A stretch of 24,913 nt of DNA from Ophiosphaerella korrae (Eukaryota > Ascomycota > Dothideomycetes > Pleosporales > Phaeosphaeriaceae): NCBI GenBank assembly GCA_028456385.1, contig JALNQF010000529.1, positions 1 to 24,913 of the forward strand. The letters run 5' to 3'. Positions within the stretch are counted from its first letter, which is position 1, and the number at the start of each line of letters is the position of its first letter. Positions 1 to 11,034 of the stretch are shown piece by piece. Position numbers and translations under genes: made by a program. The notes under the pieces were generated by a model. It did no database searches. It saw nothing but the letters and a program-made list of their open reading frames with translations, and was not told the DNA's origin.

Positions 1-5
1 TAAGT

Positions 6-25
6 ACTAGGTATATATACCTAGT
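6..25. repeat. 20-bp perfect palindrome near the D transposon terminus
   Basis: The sequence ACTAGGTATATATACCTAGT equals its own reverse complement. The same site in the full copy (22,052-22,071) differs by one base. Subterminal palindromes in Tc1/mariner/pogo elements can be transposase-binding sites; that role is inference here. Confidence 0.7.
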
Positions 26-63
26 AGCTTACTAAGCGCTAACTAAAAGTAAAAAAGTAGTTA

Positions 64-94
64 AATATTAGTAAGTTATAAACTTACTAATATT
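64..94. repeat. Hairpin, 14-bp perfect stem, 3-nt loop
   Basis: The arm AATATTAGTAAGTT at 64-77 is followed by the loop ATA and then the exact reverse complement at 81-94. The full copy of the transposon has the same hairpin at 22,171-22,201 plus an extra 61 bp made of partial copies of it. It lies between the terminus and the transposase frame. Confidence 0.8.
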
Positions 95-134
95 AGTATA
101 AAAATAAGAGATATAAGAGATAACTCCTTTATAC

Positions 135-753
135 GTCTCTTTTTTTTTAAAGAGTAAATTCCTAGAGCTTAAAAAGGGCTCTAATTAACTAATAATACTT
201 ATTAGGTAGTAGTAGTAGTAGCTAGAGTTAAAGAAGTTAACTATTTTTAAAGTTAAAATCGTTATTTATAAAGTATAAAGCTAAAGTTTTTACTAATTTT
301 AGTATAAAATTAAGACTTACGTAACTTCTATATATAAAACGTATTAACTATAAACTATTTTCTACTACTTTTACTTTATACTAATAAAATTAAACTTAAA
401 AGTATTTATATATAGTATAAAAGAAAGTAAAGTTAATACTACTAAGTAACTTAAAAGCGCTAGATCTCTATATAAGTATTTACTATAGATATAAGCTTTA
501 TAATAAGTAGGTTTATTAATATAGGGGACTTAGTAAGCCTAATATTTATAAGTATTAAGAAGTAAGTAGTATAGAGTAGCTCTAGCTAGGAATTTAGTAG
601 CTAGTTATAAATTCTATAATAGTAAACTAGACCTACGTATAACTAGTTATAAGAGAGCGTAGTAGTTATAGCTATAGTAGTAGGGCTAGCTAAAGTAAAC
701 TATTCCTACTATTTTTATACTATAATTTAGCTTTAGCTAGTAGTAAAGTTTTC
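135..753. other. RIPed AT-rich stretch, no gene recognised
   Basis: This stretch lies between the D1 fragment and the 3' part of element C. It has the same TpA-rich, CpA/TpG-free composition as its neighbours. It should hold the 3' untranslated region and the 3' LTR of element C if they survive. However, I could not match it to the other side of that element (about 7,900-8,246), nor find a convincing polypurine tract. A short trinucleotide run (AGT repeats) occurs near 206-221. No conserved coding motif is visible on either strand. Confidence 0.5.
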
Positions 754-1045
754 TAATTACGCTTTAGAAGGCCTTTTTTATACCTACTAATAACTAAAGT
801 ACTTTACTAAGTTATATCTTTATTAGGCTCTATTTTAGGTATATAGTTAGTATTTTAAACTTTTCTAAGTAGTTCTAGTAAAGGTTAAAAGTAGTAATTA
901 CGCCTTAGAGAAAGCTTTTTTTATACCTATTAGTAAGTTAAAATACTCTAATAGGTTATATCTTTATTAGAGCTCTATTTTTTAAGTATATATAGAGTTA
1001 GTAGTTTAGCTTTCTCTAAGTAGTTCTAGTAAAAGTTAAAAGTAG
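754..1045. repeat. Diverged tandem duplication, two units of about 141 and 151 bp
   Basis: Unit 1 (754-894) and unit 2 (895-1045) share the start TAATTACGC, a middle block around TTATATCTTTATTAG, and the end CTAAGTAGTTCTAGTAAA followed by TTAAAAGTAG. They differ by base changes and small indels. The units lie just 3' of the chromodomain of element C on the minus strand. The second unit runs into the end of the chromodomain frame, so the duplication affects the C-terminal tail of Pol or the 3' untranslated region. Confidence 0.75.
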
Positions 1046-4000
1046 CTTTATATTTTATAAATTCTTTTACTAGCTCTTATATAAGTTTATTATAGCTAGT
1101 CTAGTAAACTAAGTAGTACTATTTTATATATTTTCTATACTCTTTAAAGTATATATCTAAGATAGCTTCTACTAAGTATTTTTTATATACGCTACTAGTT
1201 TCTTTATTAGTAATAATAATAAAAATTAGTTATAGTAGGTTTTAGTCTAATAGAAGCTTCTAATCCCTAGAGCGTAAGAGTTTTAAAAAGAAGACTAAGA
1301 ATACACTTTTATTTAGTATCTCTTAAAGTAGTACTAGCTTATATACTTTACTATTATAGATAACTCTCTTAATAAAGTATAGGCTTACCTATTAGTAGTT
1401 TAATTTTAGAGTTAGCTAAGTAGTTCTCTAATTAGCTATACTAATATAGGCTTAGTTACTAACTTTATATACTAGTCTACTTTAGTAAAAGGTATTAGCT
1501 TAGGCTACTTACTTTTATTATACCTAGAGTATTTTTTCTTTAAAGTAGGCTACTAAGTTACTATAGGTATTAAGTAGCTTATTAGCTTATATATATTTAT
1601 TATATTAGGCTAGGTTTAGTTAATCTTTATTATTTTTACTAAGGTATATACTACTATAAGGGTAATACCCTAGATTTATAAGAAATAAGGTTATCTTAAT
1701 AAATATATTAATAGTATTATTTACTTAGAACTTAGCTACGTATAGCTAAGCTACCTAGTTATCTTATATATAGTTAATATATTACCTTAGAAAGATCTCT
1801 AAAGCTTAATTTTCTTACTTAGTTTAGCTATTAGTTTCTAAGTAGTATATAGTTAAAAGCTTTTATATAATATAGAAGTATTTATATATATAGTACTAAT
1901 ATTAGCTAATAAAAGTTATTTCTCTATTAGATATAATATTTATTAAAACTCTATAAAGCTTAAAAATAGATATAAAATATTAAGTAGCTTTCTTAAGTTT
2001 TAGAGACTTATAAGAGAAGAAATAGTATCTTTTTATAAGATAGTAGTAAATTACTAAAATATATTTATAAATCTAGCTACTATTTTTACTAGTTAGTAAG
2101 GCTTAGATATAGTCTACTAAGATATTAGTTTAGAGTATATAGAGAATTAGTATAAGTTAGAAGTAACTAAGTTTACTATCTTATAAGTTCTTTATATAGT
2201 AGTAGATTAGGTATATATTATAAAATTACTTAATAGCTTAAAGTATCTTAAGCTAATAATAGTACTTATATATTAGATATAGTATACTATAAAGTTTTTT
2301 ATAGCTTACTAACTAATAGTTATAGTATAAATTAAAGATTTAGTATTATAGATAGGTATTTAGAGAGATATATAAACGTGTTTTATTAACTTAGAAGTAC
2401 TTTTCTTTTTTTAATCTAGTAAAGCTAATATTAGTATATAAGAAGTAGTATCTTACTTTATAGAAGGCTTTTATTAGTTTTTATTATCTACTATCTATAG
2501 TAGTAAATATAGCTTAGGCTACGTAGTCTTCTAAGTATACTATATCTAGTAATTTTTCTATTAGGCGTAGATTAATAATATATAGTAAGAGTTCTAGGTC
2601 TAGTTCTCTATTATAAAGTAGTAGAAAATCCTCTAGTAAGTTTACTAATATAAGTTTTATTCCTATAATATAGTAAAAGTAAGTATATACTATAGTAGCT
2701 TATTCTAGCGTAAATCTATCTAGCTTTTATAGGTCTATAAAGCTTAAAGTATAAATTACTATATTTAGCGTAGGTTTTACACTTAGGGCTAGGACTTAAG
2801 GGCTTAAAATAATTTAGTTAGCTCCTAATACTTATAGATTAGAATTATCTATAAGGTAATCTTATAGTTAGTAGCTTAGGGCGTCTATAACCTTATTTGT
2901 ATTACTAGGTGTATATTTAATATAGAAATTAAATTAGGATAGAAATAATAACTAGTAAGCCTAGTAGTAATTAAGCTTTTTAGTTATTATAAAAGTTTCT
3001 AAATTATAGTAGTCTATTATAACGTAGATTATATATAGACTACTTATAAGCTCTAGTTTCTATTCTTTAAATACTTAGATTATAGCTATAAGTTCTAGGT
3101 TATAGATATTATAATTATATTCTACTAAGGTATATTTTTTTAAGAAGAAGCTAACTAGCTATTAGATTCTATCTTAGTTTAGTTAGCTTATTACTCTACT
3201 TAAAGCCTACCTAGAGGCGTTAGTTTAGATATAAATTAGTTTTAAGGAGTTAAAGTAAAGTAAAACTATACCTAGCTAGAAAGTAGCTTTTAGTTTATTA
3301 AAAGTATTTATATATTCTTAGGTAATTATAAAGGGCTTATACTAAGTCTTTTAAAAGAGTAGCTTATCTTCTTTAGTAAGTTTAGTAATAACTTTAGACT
3401 TAATTAACTTAGTAAGTAGTAAAGTAAAGCTTAAGTAATCCTTAATAAAGTACTAAAGAAATCTAGTATAGCTTAGAAAGGCTAAAACTTCTTTAGTAGT
3501 CTTTAGTATTTTTTACTCCTAAATAGCTTTAACTTTAGAGGAATCTATTATAATTCTTTTATTAAAGATAATTATACTTAAAAACTTAACTAAAGTAGTA
3601 TAAAAGCTAGATTTTTTAGAGTCTATATAAAAGCTTTACTCTTTTAGTTATATAAGTACTTTATAAACGTACTAGATATAGTCTATTTTATTATTAGAGT
3701 ATATTAAGACGTTATCTATATATATAGTATAGAAGTTATCTAAATATTCTAGTAAGGCTAAGTTAATAGTACGCTAGAAAGTAGCTAGTACGTTAGTAAT
3801 ACTAAAGAGTACTACCTTATAGGTATATATACTAAAGTAAGTAATAAATATAGTTAGCTATTCTAAATTTAAAGTAATATATAAGTAGTAAAAGGCGTAT
3901 ATTATATTAAATTTAGAGAAAATCTTTACTTTATTTAAGTAGGCTAGTATTTCCCTAAAGAATAAAATAAAGTACTAGTCTTTAATAGTAAATTTATTTA

Positions 4001-5240
4001 GCTTATAGTAGTTTATATAAACTTATAAGCTACTATCTAGTTTAGCTATAATTAGTAAGTTATTTCTAGCTAGAGAGCTATATTTACTAATAAAGCCCTT
4101 ACCTTCTATTTTTTAAATATATTTCTAGATTACTTTATCTTATTTTCTAGTAAAAGAGTAAGGTTTAGTATCTAAGATTTTTATACTAAGTTTAAAAGTA
4201 ATTTCTAGGTTAAATAGCTTGTAAAAAAAAAGTTTCTTAGTAGCTTTTTTATTAAAATAAAGTATTAGGTCTTAATATAGTTAGAGTAGTTCTATAGATA
4301 AGATATTCTTAAGCTTTACTATAAGTAGTAGTTTATAAAATTATATATAATCTACTTCTATAGCTACTATATAGTAGTATACTAGTAGTAGTATTTTATT
4401 TAAAGTAAGTACTATAAGCGTATATCTACTTCTTCTAGTAAAAGCCTTAATTATATAATAACTAATAGTTTAAATATCTATTAATAAGTTCTATTTATAC
4501 CTATTAAAGTACTTACTTAGATACTCTATAGGAGTAGATAATAGTTTAAGTACTAGCTTCTTTAAAGCTATAGTAGAGTAATATCTAGGCCTACTATAGT
4601 ATACTACTAAGGAGATTTTATTAGTTATCTAGTAGTACTATTAGTAGTAAGTATTAGAGAATAATAATATTCTATAGTAGTAGTTAAGTTTAATAGTATA
4701 AGCTTTACGCTATAAAAATTCTAAAATAAAGTTAAATTAGCTTATATTTTTAATAATATAAGTAGAGGTCTATTTAATATATATACCTACTTATAAGTAG
4801 AACTTAACCTAATACGTAATAAACTTAGATAAGGAACTATTATATTCTTTATAGATAATAAGTTAAAGTAGCTAGATAGTTTATAGTTTTATAGTCTTCT
4901 AAGTAAATTTTTATTAAATAAAGTTTATATTAGCTCTATTATTAGCTAGAGTTCTAGCTATATAAAGTACTATAAGGTTTTTACTTAAGAAGCTAGTAAA
5001 TAAGAATTAGTTTAGCTTAGCTTTTATTAGATTAGTTAGTAGTTTCTTATACTAGACTATCTATATTCTATAAGTAAGTATATAAGATATAGCTATACTA
5101 AGAGTTATACTTTAGTAGTTAGTTATACTCTTTTAGTTTATATAATCTTTAGGTTAAAGCTTTAGGCTTAGAGAACGTTGTTTTCTAAATTTTAGTCTAA
5201 GTTAGGCTCTAGTTCTAGCTCTATATCTAGTTAGAAGTTA
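1046..5240 (-). pseudogene. pol: Pol polyprotein of element C (protease, RT, RNase H, integrase, chromodomain)
   Basis: RIP has destroyed this Ty3/gypsy Pol, which once copied the element RNA into DNA and integrated it. Read on the minus strand, the RT contains GFI..SSLA, a block ending NYYKLNKFTIKD (usual DYR.LN..TIK), FYTIYIDNVLIYS (usual YxDD, second Asp now Asn, 3,711-3,722) and KFLSIII. Integrase shows IISNRE near 1,920-1,950 (usual SDRG), YYLETNS (usual HPETDGQ, near 1,820-1,850) and the YKVGDK-type segment after the core. Protease-like NNRAN (usual DxGA), RT, integrase and chromodomain codons sit in one reading frame, so the damage is point mutation with no frameshift at the checkpoints. 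Numerous TAA/TAG codons stand where Gln or Trp is expected. The N-terminal limit and the end after the tandem repeat are estimates. Confidence 0.75.
1060..1181 (-). other. Chromodomain of element C
   Basis: In the Pol frame the residues KYLVEAILDIYF are followed by QYYLVHWTGY-like sequence (several of these codons now read Tyr or stop) and a WEP-like block. This is the chromodomain pattern that follows integrase in chromoviruses. In this family it binds methylated histone H3 lysine 9 and biases integration to heterochromatin. The identification rests on pattern and position; Trp codons are now TAG. Confidence 0.65.
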
Positions 5241-5245
5241 TATTT

Positions 5246-7250
5246 AAAGAATTAGTCTTCTATTTCTATATCTATTTTAGAGTCTATTACTATATAAGTA
5301 GCTATATAGTAGTTTATAGTATTAGTAAGTATTTTAGATCTAGTAGCTTTTATTTATTTATAAGTAGTATAGTCTAGCTTTCTAATACCTATCTTTCTAT
5401 AGCCTTAGTATAAAATTATTTTAAAGTTCTTAGTTTTAATTATAGTAGCCTTTTTACTAGTTAAGTATATTTCTCTAAATATACTTTCTAGTTATAGTTA
5501 ATAGTATTTTAGTTCTTATAAAGTTATAGCTAGTTCTTTTTTAAAGTTTTATATCTATACTCTTAGTTTAGCTCTTATAAGTACTAAGGTATAAAGCTAG
5601 ATTTACTTAGAGCTTATATCTAGGTAATAATTATTTACTTTATTTTCTAATATTAAGATTATCTTTTAAAAATTAGTAAGGCTATTATAGATACTAGGGG
5701 TTATACTAGTAGCTTCTTTAAGCTAAGGTTATAGCTTTTTTTAAAAGTAGATATTATATAGCTATAAGTTCTATTATAGTTTAAAGCTAATATTATTAAA
5801 TTTAGAGAAGAATTTAGCTTATACTACCTAGGTAGTTTTATAGATTAGTTAATCTAGTCTAAATTTAACTATTTCTAGAGTTTTATAATATACTTCTCTT
5901 AATCTTACTATATTTATATTACTAAATTAGTAAAAAAGTATAAAAAAATATATAAATTCTTCTTAGTATAAGTAGGTAATACTATTTAAAATAGTAAAGT
6001 ATAAGTAAGCTAATCTTATATAGTAGTATATAATAACATTAGCTTAGGTTTATAAGCTAATATATTTTTTTCTATTAGTAATAAAGTAATTATATATAGA
6101 CTAAATAAAGAATATAATATCTATATAGTATTTTATACCTAAAAATTATAAAGGTTTTATAAAGTAGTCTTTTTATTCTTTATACTAGTAAAAATTAAAG
6201 GCTAGCTCTTAGATACTAGTTAAAAAAAGAGTTAAAGTAAACTCTTCTCTATTAAAGATATAGTAGCTTACTACTAGTACTTAGAGTTTAAACTCTCTTT
6301 TAAAGAAGCTAGGTTACTAGCTTTATAGTAAGATCTTAGTATAAAGTAGTTTTTTATCTTTTTATACTAGTATATTAAAGTTAAAAGTTTTTAGCTTAGT
6401 TTATTTAGCTATTAAGTCTTCTTAGTAGATTACTACTTTATATAAGTAGTTATATTTTACTATAGCTTCTTCTTATAAGGTTTTATACTAAGTAGCTCTT
6501 TAGCTTAAAGTATTATATTACTTTATAATATAGTTATAGTCTAGTAGTAATTATACTAAGTATTTTTAGAGTTAAGCTAATTAGTTATCTTATTAGAAGA
6601 GTTATTTATCTAATTTACTTACTCTAACTATAAGCTTCTAGTTTTATTTATTTACTATATTAATTATATCTTATATCTAAGTGTTTATAACTACTAGGTA
6701 TAATACTATTCTAGCTAGAGTAAATTCTTTAAGAAATAAGTAATTACTAAGTTTATTATCTTTAATTCCCTAGTATAAAGTTAGTAGTAGGGTATAAAAT
6801 AAAAGTTAGAGCTTAGTAAACTTAGTAAGTAATTTCTTAAGTTTATTCTAAGATATAAAAACTATTCTTAGTAGTAAGTCTTTATTAATTATAGTGTTTA
6901 ATAGTAAGTTATTTATTAGCTCTTTTAAGATCTTAGGCTTAGGTATAGGCTAAGGTAATAATACTTAGCTAACGTTTAGTTAGGCGTTATTAATTAAGTT
7001 ATTTAATATAGTCTAGTTATTAAAAGAGACTTTAGTAACTAGTCTATACTTTAGAGAGCTACCTTAGTTAAAGGGGGTAGAGTCTATATCTAGGTTAAAT
7101 TCTTCTATAATAGGTTAGTTAGGAGTAGCTAAGTCTATTATAGAGCTATTAGCTAAGAAAGTACTTAGTACTTATTAGGGAATTATATTAGGTTAGAAAT
7201 TAAGTTTACTAGGTAGTCTTAGCTAAATAAAAGATTTAGAGTTTATTACT
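5246..7250 (-). pseudogene. gag: Gag-like frame of element C
   Basis: Upstream of Pol, in a different frame, the minus strand reads as a long Lys/Leu/Ile/Gln-rich protein in which nearly all stops are TAA/TAG. Near its C-terminus (about 5,371-5,412) there is a Y-x2-Y-x4-I-x4-Y spacing, which matches a CCHC zinc knuckle after Cys-to-Tyr changes, although the His position reads Ile. The frame can be followed without a shift to about 7,250, and less clearly to 7,900. Stop density is little lower than chance for this composition, so the N-terminal extent is weakly supported. A shift between gag and pol frames is common in Ty3/gypsy elements. Confidence 0.45.
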
Positions 7251-8246
7251 TATTTTTCTTTATTTTTCTATAAGAAAGTCTTAAGATATTATTAGAAGTT
7301 ACTTAGTACTTTTTTTATTATAGTAGTTAGTATAGTAAGTTTTTAGGTTTATTTTTCTAAGGACCTAGTTCTAGTATATATTTTATAGATTTTTTAAAGT
7401 ATAGTAGCTCTAGAGTATTTTTTTAGTTTCTTACTAGATCTATAGTTTACTATTTATAGCGTATCTTTATTTTATAAGTATACTTAGTTTAAGTAATAAA
7501 GAGGTTATAAGCTAGTATTATTTTAGTTTAAAAGGCTAGCTTTTAAGAAGATAGAAGATTTTTTATATAACTAAGTTATAGTATAATAAGTTAAGTTATA
7601 GTAGTTATATACTATATTAGTACGTTTAGCTATTAGTTTATAGAGATTTAGATCTTTAGCGCTAGCTAGTAAAAGTTTTAGTAAAGTCTAGAGTACTTTA
7701 TTACTTAGTTCTTATAAATTAAGTACTAGTAATTTATATAGGTTTAGAGGTCTTTTCTTTCTTTAGTACTACTACTTAGGTTTAATACCTAGTATAAGTA
7801 TACTCTTACCTAAGTATATATAGTAAGTATAAGCTAAAACTTTATAACTTATAAAGTAGTTAAACTACTTTTCTTTAGTACGTATTTCTTTCTAGAATGT
7901 TAGTACTAGTACTAGTAAAAAAAAGAGCGCTAGAAACCTTAACTAGAACTATAATATAGTAAACTTAAGGGGCTACCTAGTACGCTATAGCTAAAGTAGG
8001 ATCTAATTCCTAGTAGTATAGTTCTTCTTAGCTAGCTAAGCTTAATTAAGAGTTAGCTATAATTAGCTATTTTATAGTAACTCTAGTATAAGTAAAAAAG
8101 CTACTAGTATAGTTTTAGGTTATAGAGAAGCCTATAAAAGTAAAATATTTATAGAAATCTACTATTATATAAAGTAGACTTTATATAAAATAACTTAATA
8201 AAGTAGTTTTAATAATTAACTAAAAAGAGTAAATAGTAAATAAAGC
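7251..8246. other. RIPed sequence upstream of element C gag, not resolved
   Basis: This stretch should contain the start of gag, the leader and the 5' LTR of element C. Its minus strand still shows a weakly open frame in phase with the gag-like region to about 7,900. I found no copy of it in 135-753, so an LTR pair cannot be drawn. Its right end is cut by the insertion of element A at 8,247-8,251. Confidence 0.4.
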
Positions 8247-8251
8247 TATCT
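8247..8251. repeat. Left target-site duplication of element A (TATCT)
   Basis: TATCT directly precedes the left LTR and the same five bases follow the right LTR at 22,039-22,043. A 5-bp duplication is usual for Ty3/gypsy integrase. Confidence 0.85.
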
Positions 8252-8680
8252 TATAATAGGCTACCTATTATTAACTATAAGTACTTATATTAAGAAGTTA
8301 GTAGATTATAAAATAATAGTAAAAGCTTATAAGAAGATCTATAATAACTATAAATAGTAGAAGATATTTTATAACTATCTTGTACTAGCGTTCTATAGTT
8401 AAAGGATTAAATTACTAATACTATCCTAATAATATATATTACTACTAACTATATACTTATTATAATCTATAATCTATAGTTACTAAAACTAATAGATTAT
8501 AGATTATACTAATCTATAATCTATTAATACTAAAAGTCTATAGATTATAGATTACTTTAGGTATCCTAATTATATATAGTCTTCTAATTAAAATTATTAC
8601 TTTACTTATCTTATACTTTGTTAGTACTTAAGTTAACACTAATTAGTTCTATTTTAATTTCTTCTATTATACCTATAATA
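8252..8680 (-). repeat. Left LTR of element A (3' LTR in element orientation)
   Basis: It starts TATAATAGG and ends CTATAATA, the RIPed forms of TGTAATAGG...ATAACA seen at the intact right LTR of B. It is the same length as the right LTR at 21,610-22,038 (429 bp). By hand I count about twenty differences between them, one of them a transversion (C/G near 8,637). It holds the alternating inverted repeats at 8,461-8,554. Confidence 0.92.
8461..8554. repeat. Alternating inverted repeats in LTR of element A (left)
   Basis: Four arms of about 14 bp alternate in orientation: TAATCTATAATCTAT, its reverse complement, the forward arm again, then the reverse again, with short spacers. They can form two hairpins or one larger cruciform. 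The block lies in the U3 half in element orientation and recurs in the other three LTRs. Confidence 0.8.
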
Positions 8681-8694
8681 CTATCTCTTCTTTT
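8681..8694 (-). other. Polypurine tract of element A
   Basis: On the minus strand AAAAGAAGAGATAG abuts the LTR start TATTATAG. A purine run immediately upstream of the 3' LTR primes plus-strand DNA synthesis in LTR retroelements. The equivalent site in B is at 14,450-14,463. Confidence 0.75.
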
Positions 8695-9318
8695 AGATAA
8701 GTCTTAGTTTATCTATCTTAGAGCTAGAGTTATTAATCCTATTTCTTTATTAATATAGAGTTCTTTATCTTCTTTTATACTTATTTTATCTATATATTAT
8801 TACTATCTTCTTACTAATTATATATTACGTAATAGTATTAAAATATTTCTTTATTCTTATTATACTTCTTTTAAATTAAATCCTAAGTCTCTTCTTTATA
8901 TTATTTCTATAAACAATAGTAAAGCTTATAAAGTATATATTTATATAAATATATATAGTTCCTATAATATATCTAGTATCTCTCTTTCTAAGTATATATT
9001 TATTATACTTATTCTTACGTCTAGGCTTAATAATAATAGGGAAAGCTATTAACTAAACTTAAGAGAAATTACTATCTTAAATTATAGAAGCTAAAGCTAA
9101 GTATAAGTATATTTAGGAGCTTATATAGAGTAAGCTAGTAGAGAATTAAGCTTATTTCTCTTATCTTTATAAGATAAAGGCCTTAAATAATAGGAAATTA
9201 GCTAAATAGTTAGTAGCTCTAGAAGCTAAGCTAGACTTAGATAAGGTATTTATTATAGTAAATCCTATATTAGATATTCTTAACGTCTCTCTATCTATTA
9301 CTAGTAATATTAGTTCTT
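8695..9318. other. Element A segment between pol end and polypurine tract
   Basis: This 620-bp part corresponds to 14,464-15,093 of element B. It is longer than a simple 3' untranslated region needs to be. On the plus strand, about 9,062-9,310 reads as a Lys/Glu/Ala/Leu-rich, coiled-coil-like peptide. On the minus strand, the part nearer the LTR continues the Pol frame with few stops. Which of these, if either, was a protein is not settled by the sequence. Confidence 0.45.
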
Positions 9319-11014
9319 TTAGTTTACTACTAGGCGTTCTAGAGGGTTTTAACTTTAGTAGTTCTCTAGTTTTTTAAAGTAATTAAGATTATCTTTTAGT
9401 TCCTATATTTTCTCCTATAGTTATCCTTTTTTATCTATTTTTATCTATTCTACTAAGTAGTAGTTTCTTCTATTATAAAACTAGTATTATAAGATTTCTT
9501 TAACTTTTTATTTTTCTTATTCTCTATATATATCTATATTATATACTAGTAGTTCTATATTCTATAGTACTTATTCTAGTAAGGCTATATAAAATATTAA
9601 GTATATCTTTATTTTATTTAGTAGTTTTAACTTAAATATAACTAGTATAACTTCTTTATTAATCTTATATAGTTTTATCTTAATATAGTCTAGTTTTAAA
9701 CTTAGTCTTTTACTCTTAATATTTTTTTATACTAACTATACTTTTTCTCTTTTTTTAAATTAGGGTCCCTTTTTATATTTTCTATTATAGTACTTAGTTA
9801 TATAATTATATAGGAATTCTATATCTTATTTTAACTAATTATATATATTTTTAAGTTTATTAGTAAAGTTTTCTCTTCTTAGAGACTAAGATATCTAATT
9901 TCTTAGTATCTTATATATATTAGGTTTAAATCTATAGTTTATAAAGAAAGGTAATACTCTTATTACTATATTCTTTATACTATTATATACTAACTATACT
10001 ATAAGTAGTAACTATACCTAATTATTCTAGTTATAGTTAAGGTAGTATTTTAAATACTATTCTACTATCTAATTTATTTATTCTAACTATCTATCTATTT
10101 ATAGATAATATACTATAGATATTACGTATTATATTTCTAATTACGCTATTATTATTCTCTATAGTTTTAATATAAATTATATATTACTATTTATAATAAT
10201 CTTATCTAGTAGTCTATATTAACTAATTATAGTTCTTAGGACCTAGTATATAGTAACCTCTATCCTACTCTTTTCTTTATATAGTTAGAAGTATATATAC
10301 TTTATTAGCTTATCTACTATTATTAAGATTCTATTATATTTAACTCCTAATATTAAGTCTTTAGACTTAGGTAGCTTTATAATAAAGTCTATTATAATAA
10401 CTTTTTATAGTTATTTTAGTACTTCTACTAGTTATAGTATTCTATATAGTATATATCTACTATATTTATTTCTTTAGTATTTTATATAGTTTTATAATAC
10501 TTTTATTACTAATTATCTTACTTTTAGAATATAATAGTCTCTTAGTAGTCTATCTAATATTTTCTCGATACCTTAGTAACTATATACTAGTAATTTATAG
10601 AATTATTATATAAATTCTTTTTAAATCTTTTTTAAAATATATATTCTTCTATAAGCTTATATAAATCCTTTTTAGATTTCTAGTTTTTCTATTTTTTTAG
10701 ATATATCTTATATTATTTTCTAAATCTATTTATTTAGCTTACTACTTATTCTTTTAAGTATTATAGCTATTTTAAGTATATTTAAGACTAAATATCTTTC
10801 TTTATTCTTAATTAGAACTATACTAGTAGTACTTACTTCTTCTTATAAGTCTAGTCTTCTACTAAGAGTATCTATAAATTAGTTATCTTTCTCTTTTATA
10901 TATATAGTTTCTATATTAAATATTAATAGGAATTCTTACTATCTTATATATTATTATAATAGTTCTTTATTTATTATAAATCCTATAAGATTCTTATAGT
11001 CTATATAAACTTTT

Positions 11015-11034
11015 ATTAAATATTTTTTAAATAC
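11015..11034 (-). other. Junction of a 261-bp in-phase deletion in RNase H of element A
   Basis: Aligned to B, the residues DEVFNK (17,060-17,080 region of B) join directly to KVYIDYKNL (16,765-16,795 region of B). The lost part in B includes the codons of the first catalytic Asp (16,984-16,986) and the Glu (16,855-16,857) of RNase H. The spacing from RT to integrase checkpoints is 1,206 bp in A and 1,467 bp in B, a difference of 261 bp or 87 codons. The third acidic residue survives in A at 10,999-11,001. Confidence 0.8.

Larger units (their letters stand above)
1..134 (+). mobile_element. 5' end fragment of a pogo/Fot1-like transposon (copy D1)
   Basis: These bases match the first part of the transposon at 22,047-22,241 almost base for base, with one 61-bp length difference. 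The match stops abruptly at about 134, before the transposase frame would begin. Position 1 corresponds to the third base of the inferred terminus of the full copy, so the window edge trims the element by about 2 bp. The rest of this copy is not found downstream, so it is either a truncated copy or was cut by the sequence that follows. The few differences from the other copy are mostly transitions, as expected for two RIPed copies. Confidence 0.75.
750..7900 (-). mobile_element. Element C: degenerate Ty3/gypsy chromovirus, boundaries uncertain
   Basis: On the minus strand the order is a gag-like frame (about 5,246-7,250 or further), protease-like site (about 4,930), RT (about 3,540-4,160), RNase H region, integrase (about 1,300-2,700) and chromodomain (about 1,060-1,181). 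This is the Ty3/gypsy order, with the C-terminal chromodomain of chromoviruses. RIP is nearly complete; I noticed only about a dozen TpG or CpA steps in the first 8 kb. I did not find LTRs or a target-site duplication, so the limits are those of recognisable sequence. Its RT differs clearly from that of elements A and B, so it is a separate family. Confidence 0.75.

Noticed and set aside
206..221. Short AGT trinucleotide run as a meaningful microsatellite
   Set aside because: It is only about five units in sequence where TAG is the commonest word.
135..753. 3' LTR of element C paired with 7,900-8,246
   Set aside because: I compared the two by eye and found no shared block beyond words that are common throughout the window.
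5246..7900. One protein of about 880 codons on the minus strand upstream of element C pol
   Set aside because: The frame is continuous, but its stop density is close to what this composition gives by chance, so only the part with the zinc-knuckle-like spacing is offered as gag.
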